Origin: Falciphora oryzae
Taxonomy: Eukaryota > Ascomycota > Sordariomycetes > Magnaporthales > Magnaporthaceae
Assembly (NCBI GenBank): GCA_000733355.1
Contig: JNVV01000047.1
Location: forward strand, 65,068-120,650
Length of the DNA: 55,583 nucleotides
Reading direction: 5' to 3'
Part shown: positions 1 through 11,614 of the stretch, piece by piece
Numbering within the stretch: the first letter of the stretch is position 1
How the letters are laid out: every line of letters starts with the position of its first letter
Position numbers and translations under genes: made by a program
Notes under the pieces: model-generated
Databases searched by the model: none
Seen by the model: only the letters and a program-made list of their open reading frames with translations
What the model was told of the DNA's origin: nothing

Positions 1-384
1 GCCCCCGAATTTTCTTTCTTTGGCCGGGCCCAGGGGGGGTTTATTGCGATCCCTCCCGCCACACCCGGCCTCACTCTTTTTCCGGCACTTTGCCGGCCGA
101 CAGCTTTCACTACCACCAACAGCAGCGCTCACAGCGCCCCGGCGTTTATTCGCCCCTTCTTTTGCCGATTGCCCGCTCACTAACAAGGAGCGCCGGAATG
201 CGGCCCGAACTTCGTGTGCCTTGGGCTTGCCCCTTGGTTTGATTTTGTTAGCCGCCTTGATAGCAACACGTAGCCTAGTGTTAAGCTTAGGTAGCGCTAG
301 CACGTCGTATGCCCCCTGGGAGGCAGGGACTGGTAGATCCCGACTATAACGACGTTAAATATACTCACTCTCTCTCTCTCTCTC
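1..384 (+). mobile_element. Tad1-like LINE copy A, 3' end with (TC)n tail
   Basis: This is the non-coding 3' end of a LINE whose body lies left of the window. The same sequence occurs after the ORF2 stop of the copies ending at 29561 and 32465, and in reverse near 30929. Shared landmarks are TAGCCTAGTGTCAAGCTTAG-like and GGCAGGGACTGGTAGA-like blocks and a final GACGTTAAATA. The copy ends in a TC dinucleotide run (about 365-384) instead of poly(A). The 109-codon open frame here is not thought to be a gene, because it lies in the 3' untranslated part. Confidence 0.75.
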
Positions 385-957
385 GATAACACTTCGGCGG
401 CTAACGGCTTTTTAAGCACGGCCCCCGACAATTTACAAGGGGCCTTTAAAAAGGTTTATTACTTTATGGACAAACACCGGGTACACGTCCGTTAGTCCCC
501 GGGCTATACGGGAATCCCCGGGAACGAGGAAGCCAATGCCGAAGCAAAGTTAGGATCGGCTTTACCGATACCCTAATATTCCTAACCCACGGTAGCCGGA
601 ATAAAAGCTGCAGCCCGAAAAATAGCCCGTGACGCCCGAACCACCTGGTTCGAAAATAACTTACCGGACCGGTATAAGGCTATAGGCTTCCCGCCGGTAC
701 CACGGCCCGCACCCGAAGCTTTACAGCTGCACCGGAAGGTGTTACAACGGCTAATAGCCGCACGCACGGGGCACGGGGACTTCGACTGGTACCACCGAAA
801 GTTCCAACACGAAAACGACAACCCGTGCCTTTGCGGAAGACACAAGTCCCCTTCCCACCCTGTATATTGCAGGTTAGCTAGGGCGGCAGAAAACAAATAG
901 CCCATAGCGGACCCTTCCCCGGCCTTCGATAGGCCCGGGTATTGGAAACGGCTATTG
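385..957 (+). pseudogene. LINE copy B: end of RNase H and C-terminus of ORF2
   Basis: In frame, the sequence gives the end of an RNase H domain (DNTSAANG, then PGYTGIPGNEEANAEAKLG). A C-terminal region follows with a Cys/His motif (CLCG, then SPSHPVYC) and ends at PGYWKRL. Glutamine and tryptophan codons are turned into TAG, for example before PGYTG and in ENK-stop-PIADP, which matches RIP. The upstream part of ORF2 is missing because copy A ends exactly where this begins, so copy A appears inserted into copy B. The 3' end is cut by the LTR at 958. The full version of the same region is at 28409-29047. Confidence 0.8.
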
Positions 958-1232
958 TGTAAGGAGGCCCGTCGCGATAGAGAGGGTCGCCAGAGGAGGG
1001 TCTCAGCCTCCCTGGTGGGGCTGCGCCCTGTGGAGGCCTGAGATACCCAGACACGTGACGGGGCCCAAGGGGCCATGCTACTTAGGCGGCTTGGTTGAGG
1101 CAATCCGACGATTGCTACAACCAAGCTGAAGTTGTCGTATCTACCTTATAGCAATATAGGACTTCTACCCCCTAATTACCGTTTAGCATTATCGTGATCA
1201 CCTCGTATAGGCCTTCGGTTTACCCCGTGATA
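958..1232 (+). repeat. 5' LTR of chromovirus 1
   Basis: It begins TGTAAGGAGGCCC and ends CCCCGTGATA, where the right-hand copy ends CCCCGTGACA. At nearly all of the roughly eight differing sites this copy carries the T or A state, so it is the more mutated of the two. A solo copy of the same LTR lies reversed at 26140-26417. Confidence 0.92.
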
Positions 1233-1689
1233 TTTTTCAGCTTTTACACCCTTTTTGGGAGTACGAGCCGATTACCATAGTCCAAGACGGTCAATCGGAC
1301 GCGATACCCGGAGAGCTAGCCCCGACGGGGTCACGCCCTCTGGCGACGACGGCAATGAGGCCTACAACGCGCTTATAAACGGCACGTCGTAAGCCGGCAC
1401 CCCCGCCCGCCGAAACCGCGTCCAACCAATTCGAGCAGGACCTACGAGACCTTATATAGAAAAGGGGCAGCGGCGCCTTCCGCGACCTCCTGGATCGCGT
1501 TAGCCGCTACTCGCAAGAGCGAACCCGACCCGCTAGTCGGGCCTCCGCCCTTACTTACGACCCCGATTTCGAAAAAAACGTTGATTACGTATACGAGGAC
1601 CGACGTAACCTCGTTGGTTGTTATAAAGAGGAGCCCCCGCGTAAAAGATACGGTCCCCCGAAACCCAAGCGTAGGGAAGGACGGTATTA

Positions 1690-3070
1690 AAGACATTGAT
1701 AAAAGGAGTTAACGATACGAGGAGCCCGATTTTTAAAGCGCGACGAACCCCGATCCCGTAGCCCTTCCAGCTACGGATCCAAAAACATTTCCCGCAACTT
1801 ACGATCTTCTTATTACACGTACCGTATAAGGTCGGATTAGTCGCGCGCTCCAATTCGACGCTCCGAATCCCCCGGACCGGACGACCGCCGCCTTATAAAG
1901 GAACACCGCGACGGAAGCACGGCCTAAATGATGGAACTTCTTCGAAAGATCCTGTTATCCAAATTCCGAGACCACGCCTTTGTACCGCGTTACAATAGAC
2001 CCCCGAAATATAGCGTTAATACTTTTAAAGCTAACGCCACCCCTTCGAAGGTGAGGAACTGGGTCTAAAGCATTAAGGAAGGGAATGCGCTATACGATAG
2101 CGCCCCCGATTGGGTGCAAGTAATTTGGGCAATGCCTTCGTTACACTACGAAATAGCCGCCAACTGGAGGACTTACGCCGAGGGGTTGTACGGCTTAGCT
2201 AAGTCCTACTAGTAGCTATGGACGGATTTCGTCGATTACTTTAAAAAGGGACGAATTAACCCGACCATTTAAATCTACTATAGCTGGATTAGCTACAAGC
2301 AGTTACACCAGGGTTATTAAGAATCCCCGGTGTCGTTCCTTACCAAATGGCAAATATCAGCACAGAAGATTGAATTTGAAGCTTCGTGGACGGACCCTTA
2401 GCAGCTATTTCGCCTGTTGAGAGAGTTTTCCTTCTATTTGCAAAATTGGTTATAGGATGAGCTGGTAGCCGACGCGCAAACTAATTGGGATACCCCTAAG
2501 GACGTTACTAACGTAGCCGAAAGGAAATGGGCTGTTAAAAAGGGCAAGCCTTTCGGTAAAACGTTTGAGCATCGCTAGTCCCAAAAGCTTTACAAGAACT
2601 AGCGCCTTTCGGGATACCACTCCCGAAAAAGGGACGGACAAAAAGGACGGCTTAACCGGTAAAATGACCGCCGGCCTAACGGCCGTAATGATTCGCGCCG
2701 TTTCGACTCCAAACGGCAGGACTCCCGCCGTTATAAAAAGAGGTCGGGAAACCATCGGTTCCCCAAATCTAGCACGCTTTAAGCAAAAAAGCCATCGAAC
2801 TACGACGGCAAAGCTAAGCGAGCAAACCATACGGGACCAAAGCCCGGGACATGCCACAATTGTAAAAAAACGGGTCATTAGGCCGCTAATTGCCCTACCA
2901 AACCTAAAAAGGTAAAAGCAATCGACGCCTAGTACCCCGAAAACGACGAATTTAATTACGACCGTAGGAATGACGGCAACGGCGAAAACGAACATACCCC
3001 AGCTCGAAACGACCGTTATCATTCCCAAACAGAGTATGACGATAAGTTGGGAAACGAAGATAGCCGCTAA
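1690..3070 (+). pseudogene. chromovirus 1 gag (capsid/nucleocapsid), RIP-degraded
   Basis: The conceptual frame reads a gag-like protein with stops at former Q and W codons. Blocks such as FRDHAFVPRYNRPPKYS and DYFKKGRINPT belong to the capsid part. A basic, Arg/Asp/Asn-rich stretch follows at about 2580-2830. A CCHC zinc knuckle lies at 2852-2893 (C-HN-C-KKTG-H-stop-AAN-C), with the glutamine after the histidine turned to TAG. The start codon is uncertain. The knuckle marks this as the nucleocapsid, which packages element RNA in virus-like particles. Confidence 0.7.
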
Positions 3071-3099
3071 ACGACCCTTACCTTCGCGGCTTTAATATC

Positions 3100-6000
3100 T
3101 TTAACATAAAAGGCTATGGCCGTTCCTTTAGGACGGGTATAAACGTTCAAACGATAGAACGACAAGTTAAAGTGCTAGTAGACCTGGACACAGGCGCCGC
3201 AGCGAATACAGTAAGCTACAGGTTTATTAGGAAGTTCAAACTTCCCGCGGCCTCCGAGCCGATCCCCGAGCTTATTGGAATTTAAAACGCACCTATTAAA
3301 TGTTATGGGGCCTATTACATTACTTTAAAAGCTTAAAATCGGAAGGGCTAAAAGCGGACCATCACCGCGCTATTTTACGCCATCCGTAAGAGTGCGGACG
3401 CATTAAATATCCTTATAAGGCATTTTACGATAGCCTAAAAAGGCATTAACCTTTTTAACGCCAACTAGTCCTGGGAGTTTGGGACGATACGCGTCTTTAA
3501 CCTAAGTGATTAGGCGGCCGCCGTTGCTTCGGGCTCACCAGCATACTAAGTGCAGCTAACGAAGGCCGTTATCGGGCATATTACGGTAACGCATCACCAA
3601 TTTAGTGCATACGAGCCCACGGTCCCCTCACTTAATAATAAGGACGAAGAAAAGCTGGCCGAACCCTTCGACCCGCGCCTCCAAGCTTATGCCGACGTGT
3701 TTTCGAGCCGACGGGCTAAAGCATTTCCACTGCTGGAAGGAGCGGAATACGCTATCGAATTGGAAAAAGGGACCAAACCCCTAATAAACGCCCTATACCC
3801 AATTTCGGAAAAATAAATAGCAGCGTTAAAGGAATACCTTTAAAAGAACCTGGCTTTGGGAAGGGTTAACCCCTCCGAGGCCGACGCAGGATCCCCCGTA
3901 CTGTTCGTCCCTAAAAAGGACGGCACGTTGCGTTTATGCGTCGATTACCGCGCCTTTAACCGAATTACTCGCAAAAACCGATATCCCTTACCGCTTATCT
4001 TTGATTTAATGGATAGGCTGGCAGGAGCGAGGTGGTTTTCCAAACTGGATTTGAGGGACGTATACCATCGCATCCGGATTAGAAAGCAAAATCAGTGGAA
4101 AACAGCTTTCCGCACCAAGTACGGGCTGTTCGAGTACACTGTTATGCCTTTCGGATTAACCAACGCCCCGTTAACGTTTTAAACCTACATGCATCGAGCG
4201 CTGGCAGGGCTAATAAACCACATTTGCGTGGTGTATTTCGACGACATCATCGTGTTCTCCTAAACCGAAAAGGAGCACGAAATGCATGTAAAGCAGATTT
4301 TGGAACGACTCCGGCTGCACGAGCTATACGCAAAACAGTTTAAATGCGAGTTTTTCCAGGACCACGTCAAGTTTTTAGGCTTCCGGGTTTTTAAAGAAGG
4401 CATTTCCATGGACCCTAATCGCATAAAGGCCATTTAGGAGTGGCAACCACCCGAATCCTACAAGGACATCCAAATGTTCCTGGGCTTCGCCAACTTTTAC
4501 CGCAAGTTTATCCCTAGCTATTCGCGCGTAATCGCATTTATAACCGAATTATTTAAAGGCAGCTAAAACGGCAAAAAAAAGGGATGTTCGACTGGCCGCC
4601 GTCGGCAGCTAAAGTATTCGAAGGATTAAAAGAAGCCTTTGGGAACGCCACCATCTTAAAACATTAGGACCCGACTAAGGAAATACGAGTGGAAACAAAC
4701 GCTTTTACGAAAGCCATTTCTGGCATCTTGTCGCAACTGACAAATGGCAGATAGCACCTTATGGCCTTCTATTCCCGCAAATTAACCGACGCGGAGCAGA
4801 AATGGGCTACGGGCTAGTAGGAGCTGCTGGCGATTATCGAATCGCTGGAGCATTGGCGACAGTACCTGGAAGGAGCTTCCAAAGTGTTTATAGTACTAAC
4901 GGACCACTAAGCCCTAAAGGGAGTGATCCAAACACCCGCAAAAAACCTCCGCGGGAGGCTGGCACGCTGGGTATACAGGCTGTCGCAATTTGACTTTAAC
5001 ATCGAACACAGAGCAGGTAAAACCAACCCCGCCGATGGTCTGTTTAGGAGGCTAGATTATATGGGGGGAGAGATTACATACGAGGACGTCGTCCCGTCTT
5101 TAGCAGCCAAATTGAATTTGCTGCCGCACTTGCCAGATAAGTTGACCTAACAAATAGTTACATTGACGATCTAAAAGAATTGTCCAGACGTTGTAAAGCA
5201 ATATGTGCAAGCTGCAAAAAAGATTCCGACTCGGGTTCGCGACCTAAGGAAAAGGCAACGCGCCCGCTTGAAAGGGAGTAGTTATGGCGTCGACCCTTTG
5301 AATTATTTTACCCGAGTCGATGCCTTTATAAAAAGGAAGGACGAAAAACAAATGCCGTTAAAGCCTCGCCTAAAACGGGCACGTTTGGAGGTCGCCGAGA
5401 GTAACTAGTTTTTACGGCCTGGGCTGCAAATGGCTATGCAGATCCCCATCGCAGCCTTTATTCGCAACAAAAGACGAGAGTGGCAGGCAGAGCTTGGCCT
5501 AAAGGGTGACCTAAAGAGGTCCGCGACGGCTCAGCCCCGGGCAGAAGAAGAACTGCTGGCAGAGGAGCTTGGAACTGGGAGCGTTGTTTATAACCAACTG
5601 CTCCCTCGCCCTGTTATTATCGAACTAATAAAGGACGAAACGGCCAGGGCCGATGAACCAGGCCGAGCAACATACCAATTGGTCAGGCGGTTGCAAACGC
5701 AAGATTAAAAAGTTGTCGCATTGCGTGCTTTGGTAAAGGATAGCGCCGGGATCTAAAGAGATTAGCCCGCTAGGACAAGCGTAGCCGCTTAGAGAGGCAA
5801 TACCGCGCAGAGACGCGATGCCGCTGGAAGCGATGCCGCGCGGAGACGCGATGCCGCCGAGGAAGGCGATGCCGCTAGAAGCGATGCCGCGCGGAAACGC
5901 GATGCCGCCGAGGGAGGCGATGCCGCGCCCAAACGTGATGCCGCCGGAAGGAGCGATGCCGCCTAAGGAGGCGATGAGGCTAAAAAAGGCCGAACCACCC

Positions 6001-7427
6001 ACAAAGGATACCATGTAAACGAAGACGGAGTTTTGTACTTCCGGGGACGCTTAATAGTACCTGCCCAAAGAGCGTTAAAAGCCCAGATCATAGCTCAGCA
6101 CCACGACGACCCCCGGGCCGGACATTTCGGAGTTCACAAAATAGTAGAACTTATTAAACGCAAGTTCCACTGGGAAAACCTGGACAAGGACATCGTGGCC
6201 TACGTTAAATCGTATTAAGCATGCCAGGGAGCTAAAGTGCCTAAACACAAACCCTATGGCGAGCTGCAACCGCTCCCATTGCCGGAGCATCCATTCCAAA
6301 AGATTAGCCTGGATTTTATTACAGGGCTACCCGAATGCCTAACTTCCATAGGACAAACGTATAATGCCGTGCTTGTGGTAGTTAACCGCTTCACCAAATA
6401 CGCCAAATTCATCCCAGTGCGTAAAACCATCTCGGCGCTTGTGCTGGCCTAAGTGCTATGGCAGCACGTTAAGTGCCAGTTCGGCACCCCGGAGGGTATC
6501 GTTAGCGACAAAAATTCGCTGCTAACAAGCCACTTCTGGGCGGAGTACCGAAAAGCTTTGCACTCAGCCCGACGGCTATCTACGGCGTTCCATCCTCAAA
6601 CCGATAGCTAAATAAAACGCACCTACCAAACACTAACGCATTACTTACGAACGTCTATTAACCGAAAAAAATACGGTTGGGTAATAGTGTTGCATAAGGC
6701 CGAATTTGCGTACAATAACGCCAAATACGAAACTATTGGCGTCAATCCCTTTAAAGCATTGTATGGGTTTAACCCTCGTATATATAAAATCGTAGTCGAC
6801 CTTAAAAAAACCAAAATTTAAGGAGTGCTAGAACGGTTACACCATATCCGCAAAATCCGAGCCGATATGCGAACCAACCATACCCGTGCTATGGAAGCCT
6901 AACGCCGGTACTACAACTAACGGAAACAACTTTAGGAGTATTAGGAGGGATAGGTCGTTAGCTTATTTATAAGAAACTTCCGGTTTAAAATAGGGACCCG
7001 CAAAATGGCACCTACTTACATCCGGGTACTTATTATAAAAAGGGTTAGCAGCTTAGCATACGAAATACAGCTGCCGGAAAAGTATAGCCGTTTGTATAAC
7101 GTTTTTTCCGTAACGTTGTTGGAACTTTAGGACGATTCCCGTCCGCAACCTCCTAACTCTGCTCTCCCGGAATTGGAAAAGGAAACGGAGGAGTGGGAAA
7201 TGGAAAACGTTGTTGATATACGCGAGCGGGAAGGATCCCGATCCTTCCTAGTTAAATGGGCAGGATGGCTAGTGGAATACAATACGTGGGAGCCAAAGGA
7301 ATATTTGGAGAACGCACGCAAGCTGGTTAATGCCTATCTGAAAAAGAAACGCAAAACGTACCGCAAATGGGATAACTTTATCCCAAGCCCGGAAAAGGGG
7401 AGATTGCCAGAAAACCCAACAAAATAA
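3100..7427 (+). pseudogene. chromovirus 1 pol: protease, RT, RNase H, integrase, chromodomain
   Basis: A retropepsin motif VDLDTGAA lies near 3178-3198. Reverse transcriptase spans about 3790-4560 ([39 protein letters not shown] with catalytic DD at 4240-4245). RNase H follows at about 4640-5090 (MAFYSRKLTDAEQ, LTDH). A repeat-filled linker is at about 5790-5990. The integrase has an H2C2 zinc finger (HHDDPRAGHFGVHK...) and core motifs ISLDFITGLP, IVSDKNS and STAFHPQTD. A chromodomain at about 7176-7360 (FLVKWAGWLVEYNTWEPKEYL) is thought to guide insertion to chromatin. Stops are TAA/TAG from CAA/CAG/TGG. Some segments of 60-110 codons stay open. Confidence 0.9.
5790..5990 (+). repeat. 15-bp minisatellite inside chromovirus 1 pol
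   Basis: The sequence GCGATGCCG recurs about every 15 bp, giving an open five-residue repeat of the form xAMPx (EAMPL, EAMPR, DAMPP). Larger 60-bp super-repeats are visible. It sits between RNase H and integrase and keeps one frame through to the integrase start near 6018. Confidence 0.85.
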
Positions 7428-9380
7428 GCCCGAAAAAAAAGGAAAAAGCAGTATTAACCAGGATTTGCGACTCCTTTACCAACCAGGAGCTCGCCTTCCA
7501 CCTGCATTATCTTTACCCGGTAGAATCAAGCAATAAAGCGACATGCTTAAGCCAATCCTCTGCTTCCTCCTCCGTCGTACCATCGCCTACGAGGCCGGCG
7601 TCGGAAACTTCCCCCCAAGGACCTACAGGGCTTAGGAGACGGATCCGATGCGCGGCCCCGGCTTGTTCGAAATCGAAAAAATGCAAAGGGCGATTGGCAT
7701 AATTTACGTAAATCATTACCGAAACACGGTTCCGGAGGGCAGGCTAACCCAAATCGGCCAAACGCGCGTTAACCAGGCCGAGCTCGCGAAAAAAAAGGGT
7801 CCAAATGTGCATATGCGGACGTTTGACGAAGCTCCAATAACCGCCGGCGATGCGCTTTTCGTACCGGATGGATACCAACAAATCGCGAGGAATCGGAAGG
7901 AAATAAAACGAATGCGTCAGCTCCTAAAGGAATACCAGCTGGTCGGGATGCATTAGGGTTAAAACCGCCACGTTCGCAGGAGTCCGTCCCCCGTCGACAA
8001 CCGAAAACAGCAAATTACGACGAGCGTCGGGGTAGGTAGTAACGGAGGATCCATGCAAATTCTCCTATAAAAGCAGGTTGTAAACGGCCCGGAAGCGCAA
8101 AACTCCGATGGCTGGAAAAGGCAGCCCGCTACGCACCCACCAGGCTGCTTCCAATAGGGTGCGGTCTACGTTAAACGGGTATACGCGAAATTTAAAAAGT
8201 TATATAAGCTAGGAGCATAATAATGTCGGACCGGAAAAGGAATTTACAGGGGACGATAGATTTAACCGCGCCGAGCATATTAATAGTAGCGACCCGCTTT
8301 AAAAAAAACCGACGGCATATACCAAGTTATGCTCGTTATGCTCGCTGCCTCGGAAAAAGTTGGCAATATAGCAATTTCCGCAAGGGAATAAACGCCGGTT
8401 ATCGTAAAAATTAAACGGACCGGCAATCGGTACGATTGTCGCTTAGCGACGGTCCTTTTTGGTAAGGAGCCGAAAAGCGAGCAGCTATTTATCGTTGGAA
8501 AGATCCGTAAGGTCGCGTAACCTTTAAAAGAGGTTAGCGGGATATGTAGGCAGTTAAGGCGTTGGATAAGGCCAAACCGGAGCTACCTTAGGAAGAGGAA
8601 TGGCGGGTTGGAAATAAACGCGCGCGCGTACGTTTGGAGCCGCAGATAGGTTTCGGATTACCGTTTGCTTATTGTTGGCGAAATCGAAAAGTTGACGCCG
8701 GATGGCGGCGTTATCCTTGTGATCGTAAGATATGACCTGAAGAAGGTTAGCTTACGCCCGAGACGAGCGTGTTGGGGGAGGGGACGAGAACGTACGAATG
8801 GGCGTGCGGTTGATAACGAGCGCTAACGACGAGGGCGTATACGATAGGAATAGGGTCGTAGGTACGAATCGAATGGACGTTTAGCTGCGCGAGCGCTAGA
8901 AAGCAGGGAAAAGAGGAGCGCGAACGCAGGATTGATGCAAACAACGCTAAGGCAAACGCAAACGAGCAAGCAGATTAGAACGTTCGCGTAAGCCCAAGCG
9001 CGAGCTAAGGCAAAAGAGGCAGGCTGGGTAGAATAATAATAAGTTGAAAGGTTGTTGTTGTTGAGGAAAGGAAAAGGTGGAAGGTTGTTGGGCCGGAAGG
9101 GAATTGGATACTTACCGGGCCAGCCGCACCTGCCGCCGCCGTGGCCGGGACCTACCGGACCCCCGCACCTGCCGTTGCCCGAGCCCCACCGGAAGTCATT
9201 GGGGACTTGCTGCAGCCCCAAAAGTGAGGCTATTTAGAACTTACGCTACGCCAAACTCGATATTTCCGGTCAAATTGCCACCTCCACCGATGACCTAATC
9301 CTAAAACAGCAAATCGAAGCTGTTTAGGAAGGGCACCGTTACATCCCTACCAGTAGGCGCTGCCGAGACGTTAGCGCTTT
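7428..9380 (+). other. unexplained 3' region of chromovirus 1
   Basis: About 1.95 kb separates the end of the chromodomain frame from the polypurine tract. It carries short open stretches (for example 7648-7956, 102 codons) and a frame ending just before the LTR that reads DISGQIATSTDDLILKQQIE, then TSRRCRDVSALEGG. The last piece looks protein-like once TAG is read as Q. No family was recognised. It could be an additional 3' gene of the element or captured host DNA. Confidence 0.5.
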
Positions 9381-9393
9381 AGAGGGGGGATAG
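9381..9393 (+). promoter_or_regulatory. polypurine tract of chromovirus 1
   Basis: AGAGGGGGGA lies three bases before the TGT of the 3' LTR. This is the expected position of the plus-strand priming site of an LTR element. Confidence 0.75.
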
Positions 9394-9668
9394 TGTAAGG
9401 AGGCCCGTCGCGATAGAGAGGGTCGCCAGAGGAGGGTCTCAGCCTCCCTGGTGGGGCTGCGCCTTGTGGAGGCCTGAGACACCCAGACACGTGACGGGGC
9501 CCAAGGGGCCATGCTACTTAGGCGGCTTGGTTGAGGCAATCCGACGATTGCTACAACCAAGCTGAAGTTGTCGTATCTACCCTATAGCAATATAGGACTT
9601 CTACCCCCTGATTACCGTCTAGCATTATCGTGATCACCTCGTACAGGCCTTCGGCTTACCCCGTGACA
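9394..9668 (+). repeat. 3' LTR of chromovirus 1
   Basis: It runs from TGTAAGGAGGCCC to CCCCGTGACA, the same length as the 5' LTR. The 180- and 73-codon open frames that run through both LTRs on the minus strand are shadows of this repeat. Confidence 0.92.
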
Positions 9669-10307
9669 TCTTCCCTCCTTTCCTTATTCGGCCTTTATAT
9701 TTCCCTCGTTTTTCCACATCCATCCCTATTTTTTCCTTCATCCCTTTTTTTTTTTTTTTTTTTTTTTTTTTCCTATCCTGTCTCGCTATTACCCCTGCCT
9801 GCGCCTTCGACTCCTCCGACCTTTGGCCTCCTTTAGGTCCGATCTCGTCCCTGCTCGTCCTCCCTTTCCGAATGCGCCATTGCTGCCATAGGTTCACCAA
9901 CCGACCCAAATGCGCTATCTGCCATAGCTCTGCCGGCCAACCGTGATGGCTTCCACATAGCCATTATATGCGCCTTAGCCTTCGAGGCTAACGCTGTTGA
10001 CTTTTTTTTCGACGAGATCCATAAGGTTGGGGTGATAGATTTGAGGCTATTGCTGCAGCTGGTGGTTAAAGTTTGAAAAGGAAATCGTGGAATATCGCAA
10101 CATGGAAAGGGGTTTTATACTCGAAATCTTTGTTCGGTTTTAGACCTAGGTGCTTTTAGCGACCTAGAACCCGCCCCCCTGCCAAAGGGATCTTTGTTTG
10201 ATTAAAGGAACAAAGGGGGCAAAGGGGACAACGGGACGCACAGACTCTGCTACGGCTAGCATTAGCTTTCAGCAAGGACCTGCCACCCGGTTCCCGATAA
10301 TTTTTTG
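9669..10307. other. no gene seen; pyrimidine-rich DNA with a T27 run
   Basis: The first 180 bp are strongly pyrimidine-rich and contain an uninterrupted run of 27 T at 9745-9771. The rest is moderately AT-rich and holds no recognisable coding or repeat signal. Confidence 0.6.
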
Positions 10308-10643
10308 TTAGGGTAAAGGAAGAAAGGCACTAATGTTAGTTAAGGGGGCATTAAGGACCAGGTCCAGGCGACCAGGTACGTAGTAGGAGCCCAGTGGGTA
10401 GGCGCTGTAGATGGATGCATTGATCAGTCGTCTGTTGGCTCGGCCCGTGGAGACAATGTTCAAGCAGGTTCGGTTGACGATCCCGCTTGTGGCGTCGTGG
10501 TCCGTAAGGACGACTATTTTGTCCTGGTTGTTAGAGTACAGTACGGTGCGGAGCCTCTTGCAGGCCGAGACCAGGCAGGCAACTTCCAGTTTAGAGGGCC
10601 CGTAGTTGAGTTCAGGGACCGTGAGGCAGCGGCTGAGGAACAT
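10308..10643 (-). pseudogene. Ty3/gypsy RNase H fragment
   Basis: A 111-codon frame resembles the RNase H domain of chromovirus 2 (LNYGPSKLEVACLV, ACKRLRTVLYSNNQ, VVLTDHDATSGIVNRT, YYVPGRLDLVLNAP). The matching block in chromovirus 2 is at 13379-13740, so this is a separate, diverged and truncated copy of a related element. Homology to RNase H stops near 10640, where the frame changes. Confidence 0.75.
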
Positions 10644-11320
10644 GATAGGAAAGCATCTCTGCGTTTTTTAGTATCGTGTGCTAGGACGTCCGTTTGGTAA
10701 GCAACCCCTTTCAAATTTTGCGAGAGGAGGTGCTGATATTCCTTAATGATGGTATCAAGGTTAAAACCGACGTTTTTTTGGTTGTTATCCAATAATGGAA
10801 GCGTTTGTGTTTTTTCCAAAATCTAAAGCTGCTAGAAGCCGTCGTCCTTTTTTCCTAGCTTTTCCGGATTGTAAATTGTGCATTTTACTGTCCGAGCCGG
10901 TTGTCCAAAAAGATTTGGTCGACATTTTGCTGGGGTGTTAATGGCAAATGCGTTTTGCTTTCGTGCTCCTAGCTTTTTAGCGATATTAAAAAGCAAAGGG
11001 CTGCTATCATTCGGACCTTTAAGGTCCAAATATTTCCGGTGCCGGCAAAAGCAATAAGATTCCGCCACTTAGGCAATGAATCTATCGATATTTTACGCCG
11101 CTATGGACGCAAAAGGAGGCGGCCGGGTCGCTGTCGTTGGTTTGGCTAGCTGGGAGTGGGGAAGGTGAAGTAGCCGGTCGACCGTCGGGGAGCGGCGTTT
11201 TGAATGGCTTGGCCGGCAGGGCGAATTGAGCTAAAGTGAAAAGTGCGGCCGATTGCGGATGCTGGGGAGCAGAACCATCACCTGTTTGGCCGAAAGGTGC
11301 AGCCAAATGGCTTACGCGCC
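10644..11320 (-). other. unrecognised DNA left of chromovirus 2
   Basis: Minus-strand frames of 74-101 codons occur, one starting MAESYCFCRHRKYLDLKG at 11068 and another starting MAAPFGQTGDGSAPQHPQSA at 11306. Neither was recognised and both are short. The stretch may belong to the same dead element as the RNase H fragment or to a lost host gene. Confidence 0.35.
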
Positions 11321-11325
11321 CGCGG
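11321..11325. repeat. target-site duplication CGCGG (left)
   Basis: CGCGG immediately precedes the left LTR of chromovirus 2. The identical CGCGG follows the right LTR at 19340-19344. Confidence 0.9.
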
Positions 11326-11527
11326 TGTTAAAGCAGTCGAAGGCAGAGAAATTGGAGTAGCAGGAAGATTATATTCGGAGTAGGTTGGAGGCCGGAGGCC
11401 TGGCCCTGCAAAGATTTGGGATATCTCTATGCGGGATCCACCTTATGGAGCCTCCACCCTTATCTAACGATAAGGGTCTCTGGTCCCAACTCCTCTATCT
11501 ACAGTTGAGGTCCTACTGGCCGTAACA
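11326..11527 (-). repeat. 3' LTR of chromovirus 2
   Basis: On the plus strand it runs from TGTTAAAGCAGTCG to GGCCGTAACA. Just inside, on the minus strand, TTTAGAGGGCCGGCACT precedes the LTR and is the likely polypurine tract. Confidence 0.92.
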
Positions 11528-11614
11528 AGTGCCGGCCCTCTAAAAAGACGGCATCGTCTTCGATGCTAAATACAAATAGCGCAGTGTTCTCCTTCTCTCT
11601 CGCCCTTGTGGCGT

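Larger units (their letters stand above)
958..9668 (+). mobile_element. Ty3/gypsy chromovirus 1 (two LTRs)
   Basis: This is an LTR retrotransposon with gag, protease, reverse transcriptase, RNase H, integrase and a C-terminal chromodomain, in the usual Ty3/gypsy order. The LTRs at 958-1232 and 9394-9668 are both 275 bp and differ at about eight sites, all transitions. Every protein domain carries TAA/TAG stops from CAA/CAG or TGG, so the element is dead and was hit by RIP. About 2 kb between chromodomain and 3' LTR has no recognised function. No 5-bp target duplication is visible: the flanks are TATTG on the left and TCTTC on the right. The left flank is LINE sequence but the right flank is not, so an end may have been rearranged. 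Confidence 0.9.

Noticed and set aside
582..1124. 180-codon minus-strand open frame, repeated in part at 9339-9560
   Set aside because: It runs from the LINE C-terminus into the LTR. The repeated part is simply the LTR in both copies, and the plus-strand LINE frame explains the rest.
5790..5990. Separate 129-codon minus-strand Gly/Ser/Ala repeat gene (IASxxGIA repeats)
   Set aside because: Antisense reading of the minisatellite inside pol. The plus-strand frame links to the integrase.
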